From the NCBI GenBank assembly GCA_002423495.1, contig DIWN01000031.1:1-22656 (forward strand): a stretch of 22,656 nt of DNA, read 5' to 3'. The translations under genes and the position numbers were made by a program. The stretch's first letter is position 1. Every line of letters starts with the position of its first letter. The stretch is from Anaerolineaceae bacterium UBA6105. GTDB lineage: Bacteria; Chloroflexota; Anaerolineae; Anaerolineales; Anaerolineaceae. Positions 1 through 7,880 of this stretch are shown one piece after another. Below the pieces are notes generated by a model, which was not told where the DNA came from, searched no databases, and was given only the letters and a program-made list of their open reading frames with translations.

Positions 1-1702
1 TGCCCTTGAGGACGTTGTCGTAGACATAATCGGGCTCGCGCACCAGCGAACCAGTGCAGATTTCCAGCGCCGCTTTTTGCTGCGATCGACCCACCAGGAT
101 GAATTTTGGGTTGACTGCCAGGCGCGGACCTGTGCCATAAAGAGAAACGGCGTTCTTGATCAGCATCGGTTGGTTATAAACCTTGCTGCTCACCAGGTCC
201 CAGTTAGTGTGGTTGAGCGCCACGGTGTCGAGGTTGAAATGCCCTCCTGAAGTCGTGACTTCCGTGGTATTGAACAAGAGGCTGCCATCTGCCAGGTAGG
301 GACCAGTGCCGCCGTTGACCGTGAAAATCTCTGCCACCAGCCTGGAAATCTTGCGCATGCCGGCAGATGCCAACTCGCGGGCATAGGAACGCAGCTTGCG
401 GGTCTCATCGCGGTCGATCAGCTCGAGGGTCAGCGGAATGTAACCGCCATATTTGACGAAATTGGCTGTTTCAGGCGAGTCGCCCACCTGCAATTCAGGA
501 TAAGCCGCACCTTCGTTAATACTCGGCAGGTCGCCTACCGTGCCAATCAGAGTGCCGCTGATTTCGTGCAGGCTGGTGAAGTGCTCCTGGACGGTGACGT
601 CTTTCCACCAGTCGTAGCCGGCTTTACCCAGTTCCTCCCAGGTGTTGGTAACTAGCTTGTTGAGGCTGTTCTTGACCAGACCGCTGAAGTCACCGGTGCT
701 TGCCAACTGAGCGCGCTCCGGGAAGTAGCCGCCGTGCAGGTCGTAGTCGCCGGTGGTGTTGAGGTAGAGCTCCCGGATGCCTGAAAGACGCGGCACAGAA
801 GCAGAAAGCATCTGCTTTTCCCGCGGCGCGCCAAACATGTCATCCACGGCTGCTTGCAAGCGCTCCAAGGGCTCGATCATGCCTTCGATGCGGGCTGGTC
901 CCTGCACGCTTTTTGCCCCATCGTACTCCCCCAACATGCTATGCGCCTCGCGCAGTGCCGCTTTGAGTTCAGCAGGCGCGAAAGTGCGGTCCTGGAACTG
1001 GTTGCGGATGCGCTGCTGCATGCCGATGGGCAGGCGTGTGTTCGAAAGAAAGCCTTCCAGCAGGCAGGCGCTCATTTCAGAGCGCATCGCCCGCATTTCC
1101 GAAAGCTGCTCCTGCAGCTCACGAGTCGTTGAAGCGGGTTGGGCAGTCAGTGTGTCTGTCTGCAGCCCGCCAAGATCCTGATTCTGATTTGATTCCATGC
1201 TTTTCCCTCCAAGTTGTAAGGGTTTGATGCCAAGTTGATTGAGCGCGCGCAGGAAGATCCCCCCGCGTGCCGGGTTATAGACCAGGTCAACGGAGTAGAT
1301 CTTGAGGATCTTCTCCACCTTGCCGGCTTTGCCCTTGAATAAAACATCCGCTGAGAAGCCCACCCTGACCGCCGGTTCGTCGCTCGCTTCCAGCACCTGC
1401 CTGCCGATTTCCGCAAGCACCTTTGCGGACGGACCAAAAGCGCTCAGCTCTGCCCGCACGCCGTTGGCACTCTCATCCCAACGGGTGTCGCGCAATACCC
1501 CGGCGATATCGCGCACCGAGCGGGCACTCAGGCTGTGATCCACAAAACAATTCACGCCTTCCCAAAGCACCAGCGATTCGCGCAGCACTTCCGCCGGGAA
1601 TTCCCAACCGTTTGCCGTCCCTGCGGTGATCGCCAGGATCTCAAAACGGTCCTTACTGACAGGGTTTACCTCCAGATTTAAATGCTCTCTGAATTCACCC
1701 AT
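1..1702 (-). CDS. Prohead protease-major capsid protein fusion (partial, C-terminus off the left edge)
   Basis: Phage head protein made as one open frame: 567 complete codons are visible with no stop. Residues 1-168 resemble the HK97-type prohead protease family, which cleaves the scaffold during capsid maturation; His56 (in FVDHS) and Ser117 (in VRVGFSADV) fit the usual His/Ser catalytic pair. Residues about 169-290 are Gln/Glu/Arg-rich and probably helical, like a delta or scaffold domain. From about residue 300 the sequence reads like an HK97-fold capsid (YGGYIPLTLELIDRDE, MLIKNAVSLYGTGP). The ATG at 1702 has an AGGAG about 5 bases upstream. A second in-frame ATG at 1198 (residue 169) has its own strong Shine-Dalgarno, so capsid may also be made alone. 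The gene lies 68 bases after the portal. The family call rests on motif recognition; protease-capsid fusions are known in some phages. Confidence 0.8.
   Translation of the reverse strand, partial: MGEFREHLNLEVNPVSKDRFEILAITAGTANGWEFPAEVLRESLVLWEGVNCFVDHSLSARSVRDIAGVLRDTRWDESANGVRAELSAFGPSAKVLAEIGRQVLEASDEPAVRVGFSADVLFKGKAGKVEKILKIYSVDLVYNPARGGIFLRALNQLGIKPLQLGGKSMESNQNQDLGGLQTDTLTAQPASTTRELQEQLSEMRAMRSEMSACLLEGFLSNTRLPIGMQQRIRNQFQDRTFAPAELKAALREAHSMLGEYDGAKSVQGPARIEGMIEPLERLQAAVDDMFGAPREKQMLSASVPRLSGIRELYLNTTGDYDLHGGYFPERAQLASTGDFSGLVKNSLNKLVTNTWEELGKAGYDWWKDVTVQEHFTSLHEISGTLIGTVGDLPSINEGAAYPELQVGDSPETANFVKYGGYIPLTLELIDRDETRKLRSYARELASAGMRKISRLVAEIFTVNGGTGPYLADGSLLFNTTEVTTSGGHFNLDTVALNHTNWDLVSSKVYNQPMLIKNAVSLYGTGPRLAVNPKFILVGRSQQKAALEICTGSLVREPDYVYDNVLKG
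1205..1210 (-). promoter_or_regulatory. Internal ribosome-binding site before the capsid start at 1198
   Basis: On the minus strand GGAGGG is followed by six bases (AAAAGC) and then ATG at 1198. This lies inside the protease-capsid frame, exactly at the junction between the protease part and the scaffold/capsid part. It would let ribosomes make capsid protein separately and in larger amount than the protease fusion. Confidence 0.55.
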
Positions 1703-1770
1703 TCGACTCCTTTCATGCTCTTCCTTTCCAGACAGCCTTTTTTGCCCCACGCAAAAATCCATTGCTGTTC

Positions 1771-3084
1771 CTATTCCTCTTCGCCTTTAGTCGCCCCAAC
1801 TGCCGGCAACTGCTCACCCATAAAGCGATAAACCAGGCGCAGCAGTTCCTCTGAGCTGATCAGTCCTTTCTCGTGCAATCCTGAGGCAATCGCGGCAGCC
1901 TTCTGCCCGGCATCCGCCAATTCGGCGTTATCCCGTGCGGAAATATCGCCGCCAGAGACGCTAATCGGGGCTGTCGGATCGACGCTCGGGTCAAAATATG
2001 CTCGCCTTTCCACGACTACGCGCAGCAAATCCTGCAACATCCAGCACATCGCCCGCTGGCGTTCCGCAAAACGGCGGTAGCTCGGATTGCCGGATGCCTC
2101 AGCCGTAGTCTTGGTCGAAGATTCCGGCTCAGCCAAAAAGTGCAGCGGCAGCCCCACGCCAGCCGCGATCATCTTCTTGATCGCCAGACCATCGCTCGAC
2201 GCATCCAAAGCCTCCAGTTTGGGCGCAATCACCGACCACTCCTCATTCTCATCCGTCACCAACACCGAGCCCGGCGCAGGCGGATGCAACGCCAGCTGTG
2301 CCTGCCGGTTCGACCGCGCGGTTTCATTGGCAAACCTGGCTCTCACCACGTAAACAAAGGCGTTGCGAAAGCGGTTCAGCCGCACCCGATCCTCCAGCCA
2401 GGCGCTGTAGCGTGAAAGCCACTTCAGGATCGGCGCCAGGTCGCTCTCACCCCACTGGGACCCAACCGGCCGGTTGACCGCGTAGTGCAGCATGACCGGG
2501 CTAAAGCCTCCATTTTCCCCCGGTCTGTCTTTGCCCGGCTGATAGGCCGGATAGACTCTCTCATCGCCATCCAAACCCGGCTTGCCCACATAGCGCAGCT
2601 CCTGTTCGATATCCGCTTCGCTGGATTCAATCCTGGCAATATCCGCACTCGGGATCACCCGCAGATAGCTCATGCCGGAAGCATCGGTGGAAAGCAGCAG
2701 GAACAAATTGCCGCTGAGCACCAATTCATCCGAGAGCTCACCAGCACGCAGGCTGATATGGTTGAGGCGATGCTCCCAAAAGCGCTGCAGGAAAGCCTGG
2801 GTAGCCGCATGCGGGCAGCTGAGCACGAACCCGCCCCCGCTGACGTAATTGGTGGTCAGTTCGGTGATGCGGCGCGCCAGGGGGTTGAAGCGCCAGGCAT
2901 CCATGCAATCCGCCAGCACGTCCTGACGGTCGTAAGCCAGGCGGTCACGCGGGCTATCCCCTGCCTGCCAGGCACCCACCAGCAGGGTATTCTCCGTTTC
3001 TTCCAGGCTGAGCTGTTTTTGCTGCGATTCTGCTTGAGGTTGAAGCCTCAGGAATTGGCGTAACTGATGACGCAGGCTGCTCAT
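1771..3084 (-). CDS. Phage portal protein
   Basis: Portal protein, 437 residues, the dodecameric ring at the capsid vertex through which DNA is packaged. Typical portal features are an N-terminal segment with NPLARRITELTTNYVSGGGF (about residues 67-86), a central region with PVGSQWGESDLAPILKWL, and a late segment with GVGLPLHFLAEPE followed by TTAEASGNPSYRRFAERQ. An upstream GTG-type extension to 3111 is possible, but the ATG at 3084 is preferred because it forms an ATGA overlap with the stop of the lysozyme gene, the same coupling used between the other genes of this operon. The length is normal for the HK97/SPP1-like portal group. The call is by family resemblance. The gene ends in TAG, and a 68-base gap separates it from the protease-capsid gene. 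Confidence 0.85.
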   Translation of the reverse strand: MSSLRHQLRQFLRLQPQAESQQKQLSLEETENTLLVGAWQAGDSPRDRLAYDRQDVLADCMDAWRFNPLARRITELTTNYVSGGGFVLSCPHAATQAFLQRFWEHRLNHISLRAGELSDELVLSGNLFLLLSTDASGMSYLRVIPSADIARIESSEADIEQELRYVGKPGLDGDERVYPAYQPGKDRPGENGGFSPVMLHYAVNRPVGSQWGESDLAPILKWLSRYSAWLEDRVRLNRFRNAFVYVVRARFANETARSNRQAQLALHPPAPGSVLVTDENEEWSVIAPKLEALDASSDGLAIKKMIAAGVGLPLHFLAEPESSTKTTAEASGNPSYRRFAERQRAMCWMLQDLLRVVVERRAYFDPSVDPTAPISVSGGDISARDNAELADAGQKAAAIASGLHEKGLISSEELLRLVYRFMGEQLPAVGATKGEEE

Positions 3085-3875
3085 GCTGCCACCGCCTGGT
3101 ACGGCACGCATTCAGCCGCGTGCTTCCCTTTGACAGGGCAAATCTCTCCGTCCAGCGGGCAGATCACCCCGGTTGCATCCGTGCGTCCAAAATACGCCAA
3201 AACGTCAGCCGGCGTGCCATTCCAACGGTCGTAATCCATATAGTTGCCCACTCCGCCGATCACCGGACCCCGTTCGGAGGTCTGGTGGATCAGCCAGTGG
3301 TCGACGCCCTTAGGCATACGCGGTGGGCAGGGGTACTCGGGCGTGTACTGGGGGAAAGGACGCCGGTAGTAATACTGCGCCAGCCACCAGTCCAACCGCG
3401 GCAGGTCCGCCACGCGCAGGTTGGCATCCACCCACATTGCCCGCGAGTAGACGATCGGCAAACGCCCGGTTTCCTGCTCCAGCAGTTCAAGGCTGGTCAG
3501 CAGGGTGTTGGTGATCATCGCCCGGGTTTGCCCATGCTCCAGCTCCACATCAAGCACCAGCCTCACTGCGTCCAGATTGATGCCCTCCATAATTTTCAAG
3601 AAACTATCCATCTGCTTCAGGGCTGGTTCTCCGGGGTAAAGGACATGGTAGGGCAGAACGCAAGCGCCAATTGCCAGGGCTTTTTGGGAAAAATGCTTGA
3701 ACATCGGGTCGCGATAGCCCCACGAGACGCCTGCCCGGATCGCGACGAAGTTCACCGCGGGCTTGTGGGCTGCAATCTGATCAAAATCAGGCATCTGTTT
3801 GAGATCGGCGCTGGCGTTATAACGCGAAAGGTCAATCCCAAAGGCAAATTCCTGGTTACGCACAAAATAACTCAT
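3081..3875 (-). CDS. GH25 family lysozyme (muramidase)
   Basis: Glycoside hydrolase family 25 muramidase, 264 residues, expected to cleave the MurNAc-GlcNAc bond of peptidoglycan. GIDLSRYN near the N-terminus carries Asp15, and VLDVELEHG carries Asp109 and Glu111, the D...DxE pattern of GH25 active sites. The tract DWWLAQYYY and the DHWLIHQTSERG region fit the end of the barrel. No signal peptide is seen, so export would need a holin, lysis, or placement in the virion. After the core (about residue 235) comes a tail with three cysteines (ICPLDGEICPVKGKHAAEC). The ATG at 3875 is chosen over an upstream extension because GGAGG lies just before it and it overlaps the terminase stop as ATGA. Its place between large terminase and portal is odd: lysis genes normally sit elsewhere. 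Confidence 0.88.
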   Translation of the reverse strand: MSYFVRNQEFAFGIDLSRYNASADLKQMPDFDQIAAHKPAVNFVAIRAGVSWGYRDPMFKHFSQKALAIGACVLPYHVLYPGEPALKQMDSFLKIMEGINLDAVRLVLDVELEHGQTRAMITNTLLTSLELLEQETGRLPIVYSRAMWVDANLRVADLPRLDWWLAQYYYRRPFPQYTPEYPCPPRMPKGVDHWLIHQTSERGPVIGGVGNYMDYDRWNGTPADVLAYFGRTDATGVICPLDGEICPVKGKHAAECVPYQAVAA

Positions 3876-5515
3876 CAAAAACCTCCATCCATTTCCAAAA
3901 TCGGGTCGCTGGCAGGGATCAAGACAGCTTGCGATGACAGATGCCAGCTCTGCTCGTCTAGAATCGCGCACATTGATGCCGATAGCACCAGGTCATCATG
4001 CAGCAAGCCGCCTTCAGGATCGCGCGCGCCTTCCGGCACGCTCCACCTCAGCAAGCGTTCTGGTCCGGGGCTGACTTCAGCCTGCAAGCCTGCCAGCTGG
4101 CGGTAGAAAAGCGCCTGAAGCCGGTCCTGCTCGACAGCCATCTGCCCCAAAAGCGGATTGGCGCTCCACTGCTCGGGCGCACTGCGCGGAGAAAAATCCT
4201 GGAAGCGCCCCGTATCCACCACCGCCAGGAATCCCCACCCCAGCCGTGATTTCAACTGACGGGTGAACTGCAGCGTGATCACACGCTCGCCCAGCTTGTC
4301 GCGCAGGAAGGACCCCACGCCCGCTCCCACGCCGCTGGCATCCACCACGATCTTTTCCGGCTGCCAGAGCTCCGCCAGGCGCAATAAACGCGCGTAGAGC
4401 GTGCTGTGTCTTTCGCCCTGCCAGACCTGGCGGTTGACCACTCTATAGATTGGCTTGCCCACCAGGTCTTCACCCAGGAGCGAGAAATCAAGCTCCACCA
4501 CCGTTACCGCGGTCAGATCGCGTTCGGGGTTATCCAGCTCGGCGGTTGCGCCGCCCTGGCGCAAGGCTTCATCCTCCCCAGCCAGGTCGATCAGCAAGGC
4601 ATAACGCTTACCCGGCACGGGCACTTCGAGCGCAGAGTGCGCGCCCTGCATCAAACCAAGCCGGCTGGGAGTAAACAGTCCGCCGGCAAAATCTATTTCC
4701 TCGCTGAAAAACTGGCTGCGAACCATCGGGTGAGTGCGCCCCATGCGCACGATCTGCTCATCCACAAACATCCCGTAAGCCGGAACTTCCTGCCGCACCT
4801 CTTCAGCCGTGATCTGAAACACCCGCCGGATGCCGTCGCGCGCTTCCGCTTCCCTGGCAGCTCGCAGTTCACGCGCCAAAAGAGTCTGCGCGCTCCAGGC
4901 TGTGCCCCAGAAGACGCGCGTGGCGTTGGTGGAGGCCGCCATGGGAGCGATTTGCTTGTCGTATTTGGCTATCTCGATATCCTGCGCCTCATCCAGAGAA
5001 AGCAGGGTGGAAGCGGTGGCGCCGACGATATTGGAGCCAGGTGCCGCCGAGAGGAAGGTGAGATGGGATTTGTGAAAGCGGTAGTGATTGCCGACGCTTT
5101 TATGCCAGCCCCCGCGTGTCAGGAAGTTGGCTTCCAGGGCGGTTTCCAGGCGGCGCATGGCATTCAGGCTTTGCGGTTGGTAGGTTGGCGAGAGTTTCAC
5201 CATCTCGGCGCCTTCTTCCGCCAGCAGCGCCATCAGGTAGACCTCCAGCTGCGCCTGCATCAGGTTCTTGCCGGATTGGCGCGGGAACATTACCACGATT
5301 GAAATCCCCTGGTTGTGCAGCACGGATTGTACGATCGCATTGGCGGCTGCCTGCTGGTAGGAACGCAATTTGATACCGCCGAAGACGCGCGTGAAGTTGC
5401 TGACCCTGCGCAGGGAGCGTAAAAAGTCGGGGCGGCTAAGATTCTCGGCTTGCGAAAGGCACAAACGATGCTTGTAGCTTAGATCGGTTATGAGAAAAGT
5501 TAGCGCCTCAGTCAT
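3875..5515 (-). CDS. Phage terminase large subunit
   Basis: DNA-packaging motor ATPase and nuclease, 546 residues, a full-length size. The P-loop-like FPRQSGKN is at residues 77-84, with Asn where Ser/Thr is usual; Walker B is LLSLDEAQD with Asp175 and Glu176. The C-terminal RNase H-like nuclease shows spaced acidic motifs: ALLIDLAGED, KIVVDASGVGAG and LLHDDLVLS. The ATG at 5515 is preferred over a GTG at 5527: it has GAGGT five bases upstream and overlaps the previous stop by 8 bases. It ends in an ATGA overlap with the lysozyme gene. It would dock on the portal encoded downstream. Long antisense frames in this region are shadows of its high-GC codons. Confidence 0.92.
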   Translation of the reverse strand: MTEALTFLITDLSYKHRLCLSQAENLSRPDFLRSLRRVSNFTRVFGGIKLRSYQQAAANAIVQSVLHNQGISIVVMFPRQSGKNLMQAQLEVYLMALLAEEGAEMVKLSPTYQPQSLNAMRRLETALEANFLTRGGWHKSVGNHYRFHKSHLTFLSAAPGSNIVGATASTLLSLDEAQDIEIAKYDKQIAPMAASTNATRVFWGTAWSAQTLLARELRAAREAEARDGIRRVFQITAEEVRQEVPAYGMFVDEQIVRMGRTHPMVRSQFFSEEIDFAGGLFTPSRLGLMQGAHSALEVPVPGKRYALLIDLAGEDEALRQGGATAELDNPERDLTAVTVVELDFSLLGEDLVGKPIYRVVNRQVWQGERHSTLYARLLRLAELWQPEKIVVDASGVGAGVGSFLRDKLGERVITLQFTRQLKSRLGWGFLAVVDTGRFQDFSPRSAPEQWSANPLLGQMAVEQDRLQALFYRQLAGLQAEVSPGPERLLRWSVPEGARDPEGGLLHDDLVLSASMCAILDEQSWHLSSQAVLIPASDPILEMDGGF

Positions 5516-5957
5516 GGCTGACCTCACCCGTCTGCCTGAGCTCCTGGCTGAAATCCGTCAGGCGCCTGAGCAGCTCTTTCGAAGTCTCGTTCTTTTCCGG
5601 ACCAAGCAACATGACATTCACGCGCAACAAGGAAGCCATGCGCGAACAGGTCAATCCCAAAAGATCCAGGGATTTCGCCAGGTTGACCGGGTAATCATCC
5701 TCACCAGCGCCCTCCGCGGCACGCATAAAGCGTTTCAAGGTGCGCGAGAGCATGCTGATCTCCTCGTCGAGGTCAAGTTTGGCAGCTTCGGAAAGCTGCA
5801 GGCGTTCAGCCGGGCTGAAATCCGCCAGAAAAGCTTCCCGTTCCGCCAATTTGTCCAGTTGCACAGTTTCCGCCTGCCGGAGTGAGCCCGCCGTGCTTTG
5901 GCGGGCTTTTCCGGTGGGCTGCGTAGAAGCCTGACAAGTGGGGTTTGAGTGTCGCAT
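5508..5957 (-). CDS. Putative terminase small subunit or packaging accessory protein
   Basis: A 149-residue, largely helical, charged protein that I do not recognise by motif. It is the first gene of the phage operon and directly precedes the large terminase, overlapping it by 8 bases, which is the usual place of the DNA-recognising small terminase. The N-terminal 35 residues are Ser/Thr/Gln-rich and probably flexible. Residues about 40-75 (FSPAERLQLSEAAKLDLDEEI) and 90-140 look like amphipathic helices, with LAKSLDLLGLTCSRMASLLRV as a possible oligomerisation helix. No clear helix-turn-helix was seen. The ATG at 5957 has AAGGAGG about 9 bases upstream. Function is inferred from position only. 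Confidence 0.55.
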   Translation of the reverse strand: MRHSNPTCQASTQPTGKARQSTAGSLRQAETVQLDKLAEREAFLADFSPAERLQLSEAAKLDLDEEISMLSRTLKRFMRAAEGAGEDDYPVNLAKSLDLLGLTCSRMASLLRVNVMLLGPEKNETSKELLRRLTDFSQELRQTGEVSHD

Positions 5958-5975
5958 GTTACGCTGCCTCCTTTT

Positions 5976-5993
5976 ATAGAACTATTGTTCTAT
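5976..5993. promoter_or_regulatory. Perfect palindrome (SOS-box-like) upstream of the phage operon
   Basis: ATAGAAC-TATT-GTTCTAT, a perfect 7-bp inverted repeat with a 4-base spacer, ends 19 bases before the first phage start codon and next to its Shine-Dalgarno. The core GAAC-N4-GTTC matches the layout of the Gram-positive LexA (DinR) box. It is therefore a likely repressor operator for the operon. No convincing -35/-10 pair could be assigned on the minus strand. Confidence 0.5.
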
Positions 5994-6115
5994 GTATGGG
6001 CATAGTTTAGCGTCTTTTGATGCATTTGGATAGAGGTCAAAAGTTGCCAATTTTGTAAGAGAATGTCATCTTTTACCAGCGGTATACTTGAATGAGTTTT
6101 CCTGGAGGAGTAATA

Positions 6116-6679
6116 ATGCGCCGAAAAGACCGTGAGATGGACCCTGATTTTGCCCGTGAGGTGATTGACCGCAGCCAGTATGGCGTTTTGGCTTGCGTCA
6201 CGCCAGCCGGAAAGCCCTACGCCATCCCCCTCTCGATTGCGAGGGAGGGCGACAGGCTGTTCTTCCATTCCGCCTCTGCCGGCAGCAAAGTGGACTACCT
6301 GCCGGATGGTCAGGAGGTGGCGCTGACTTTTGTTTCGCATGTGCAGGTGCCGGAACTGTTCAGCCCGGAGGAACTTGCGAACATGCTGAAGGACCCCGGG
6401 GCTGCCTCAAAACTGGGGTCGAAGGTCTTCACCACCGAGTTCGAATCCGCCTGCGTGCAGGGTAGGGTATACGAGCTGACGAATCCCGCTGAAAAGCTAT
6501 TGGGATTGCGCTCTATCTGTGAGAAGTTCACGCCCGGGAAGATGGCCTTATTTGAACTGGCGGCAGGCGGCGCGCTGAAGATCACGAAAGTTTATGAAGT
6601 TCGGATTGAGAGCCTGACGGCCAAACGCAAGCGTTTTGACGCCCAGGGAAACGAATTGAGATGGCAGGCGAAGGGCTAA
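6116..6679 (+). CDS. NimA-type flavin-binding split-barrel protein (pyridoxamine 5'-phosphate oxidase family)
   Basis: 187 residues. The N-terminus MRRKDREMDPDFAREVIDRSQYGVLACV, followed by GKPYAIPLSI and LFFHSASAGSKVDYL, is the pattern of the NimA/pyridoxamine-phosphate-oxidase-like split barrel, which binds FMN and in characterised relatives reduces nitro compounds or related substrates. EVALTFVSHVQV and a later SVCVxGRVYEL-like strand (ESACVQGRVYEL) fit the barrel. A 24-base upstream ATG at 6092 is possible, but ATG 6116 has GGAGGAG six bases upstream. It is convergent with the metallopeptidase gene and their stop codons overlap by 4 bases. A -10-like TATACT lies about 30 bases upstream. 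The substrate is unknown. Confidence 0.85.
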   Translation: MRRKDREMDPDFAREVIDRSQYGVLACVTPAGKPYAIPLSIAREGDRLFFHSASAGSKVDYLPDGQEVALTFVSHVQVPELFSPEELANMLKDPGAASKLGSKVFTTEFESACVQGRVYELTNPAEKLLGLRSICEKFTPGKMALFELAAGGALKITKVYEVRIESLTAKRKRFDAQGNELRWQAKG

Positions 6680-7359
6680 AAGTCCGGCAGCCTGAGCCCG
6701 TTTTGCTTCAGCCAGCGGCGTTGGACTTCATAATCCGGCAGCATCTGCCCGAGGAAGGTCCAAAAAGCGCGCGAATGGTCGTGATAGCGGGTGTGCGCCA
6801 GTTCGTGCGCCACCACGTATTCGAGCGCTTCCGGCGGCACCATCGCCAGCCGCAGCGAGAAGTTGAGCGAATTTTGCCGGCTGCATGAGCCCCAGCGCCT
6901 TTTTGCCCCCGTGATGCGGATCGATTTAACCTGCAAACCCCACTGCCTGGCAAGTCTGTTCACTTCCGCGGTGACCGCCTTGCGCGTGTACTCGCGATAG
7001 AAGGTTTTTAGCCTTTCTGCCCCGTTTTTTTGTTCGGTCTTCACCAGGAAGAAGCCCTGCCCTTGCTTGAAGACCAATCCCTTAGCGCCTTTATCTGCCA
7101 GGTGGAGCGGATATTGCCTGCCTGCCAGCCAGAGCATTTCCCCTTCCACAAATTTTAGTGCCTGAGCTGGAGGAGCTACTTTCTCCATCAGAGCTCTTTT
7201 TTCTGCAATCCAACTGGAATGCTGTTCCAGGAAGCTGTTGATCTTACGCCTGGAAGTCCCCACCGGCGCTTTCAGCACCACCTTACCCCCGGGCAGCACC
7301 TGTACCATCATGCGCTTGCGGCGTCGGTCGTAAATGATTTCATCGGGTTGCTGCGGCAT
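6676..7359 (-). CDS. YgjP/DUF45-family M48-like metal-dependent peptidase
   Basis: 227 residues. The C-terminus holds VVAHELAHTRYHDHSRAFW (about residues 180-198), a HExxH zinc site with a downstream His, and RITGAKRRWGSCS, the RxxxRWGSC signature of the YgjP/SprT-like group. The N-terminus (RRRKRMMVQVLPGGKVVLKAP, then SFLEQHSSWIAEKRA) is the usual YgjP front end. The start at 7359 is chosen because sequence further upstream is intergenic repeat DNA and not conserved protein. A TATAAT box ends six bases before this ATG and there is no Shine-Dalgarno, so the message may be leaderless. The gene is convergent with the NimA-type gene. The physiological substrate of the family is not well settled. 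Confidence 0.88.
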   Translation of the reverse strand: MPQQPDEIIYDRRRKRMMVQVLPGGKVVLKAPVGTSRRKINSFLEQHSSWIAEKRALMEKVAPPAQALKFVEGEMLWLAGRQYPLHLADKGAKGLVFKQGQGFFLVKTEQKNGAERLKTFYREYTRKAVTAEVNRLARQWGLQVKSIRITGAKRRWGSCSRQNSLNFSLRLAMVPPEALEYVVAHELAHTRYHDHSRAFWTFLGQMLPDYEVQRRWLKQNGLRLPDF

Positions 7360-7365
7360 AGGCTT

Positions 7366-7371
7366 ATTATA
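7366..7371 (-). promoter_or_regulatory. -10 box (TATAAT) six bases before the YgjP start
   Basis: A perfect TATAAT on the minus strand separated from the ATG at 7359 by AAGCCT. Transcription from it would start at or next to the A of the start codon, giving a leaderless mRNA. The -35 region is weak. Confidence 0.45.
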
Positions 7372-7419
7372 AGCGGTGAGTTCAGGATTTGAACGGGAAT
7401 TCGGATAAAAGTGTGGCCT

Positions 7420-7880
7420 TATGAGATACCTCGATCTAACAAAATTGTCGTGTAGGGTTGACGCCCGCGTCAACCTTGTAATCCCGGAAATGGCAGATCG
7501 CCGCGCTTCGCTCGCGATGACGGGAGGTTCGTCTTTGCGAGGAGCGAAGCTACGTGGCAATCTGCAGTTAAAAACATAAGATATATTTAAACTTGCGTGT
7601 GACCCTCACCCTGCGAGATATCTCGACTTAACATGATTTTTTTGTACGACTGACGCCCGCGTCAACCTTAGAATATTGGAAAAGGCAGGCCTTTTCCCTA
7701 CGGCGATCTCCCGGTCGTGCCGGTCTCCACCATTCTGTTCGTGCCGGTCTCCTGAGAGCGAAGCCTCCCTGTGGGACCGAGCACGGCATCTGACCGAAGG
7801 TCTCCTCAATTAGAGTTGCACGTAGGGTTGACGCCTGCGTCAACCTCATAAGCTTGGAAAAGGCAGGCCTTTTCCCTACG
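7420..7880. repeat. Three diverged copies of a GTTGACGC palindrome repeat in a gene-free gap
   Basis: Copy 1 has GTTGACGC-CC-GCGTCAAC at 7457-7474, copy 2 TGACGC-CC-GCGTCA at 7651-7664, copy 3 GTTGACGC-CT-GCGTCAAC at 7827-7844. Copies 1 and 3 are preceded by GTAGG. Copies 2 and 3 are followed by a second palindrome, GGAAAAGGC-AG-GCCTTTTCC (7678-7697 and 7856-7875), which ends in CTACG, the reverse complement of the same head. Copies 1 and 2 also share an upstream GAGATA(C/T)CTCGA motif. No protein-coding gene is supported between 7360 and 8080. Confidence 0.75.
7493..7565. repeat. Inverted-repeat element with GCAGAT...ATCTGC ends
   Basis: The left arm GCAGATCGCCGCGCTTCGCT pairs imperfectly with a right arm containing GCGAGGAGCGAAGC and ending GGCAATCTGC. 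The core TTGCGAGGAGCGAAGC...GGCAATCTG is a dispersed-repeat motif I recognise from many bacterial genomes. It sits between copies 1 and 2 of the GTTGACGC repeat. Confidence 0.6.

Noticed and set aside
3120..4106. Long plus-strand frame of 328 residues
   Set aside because: Antisense to the lysozyme and terminase genes, whose catalytic motifs are clear; its composition lacks any recognisable domain.
4406..5302. Plus-strand frame of 298 residues
   Set aside because: Antisense shadow of the large terminase, whose motifs run through the whole region.
1..5957. Firm call of a gene transfer agent
   Set aside because: Only head genes are visible; tail genes, genome-wide packaging and lack of an integrase cannot be shown from this window.
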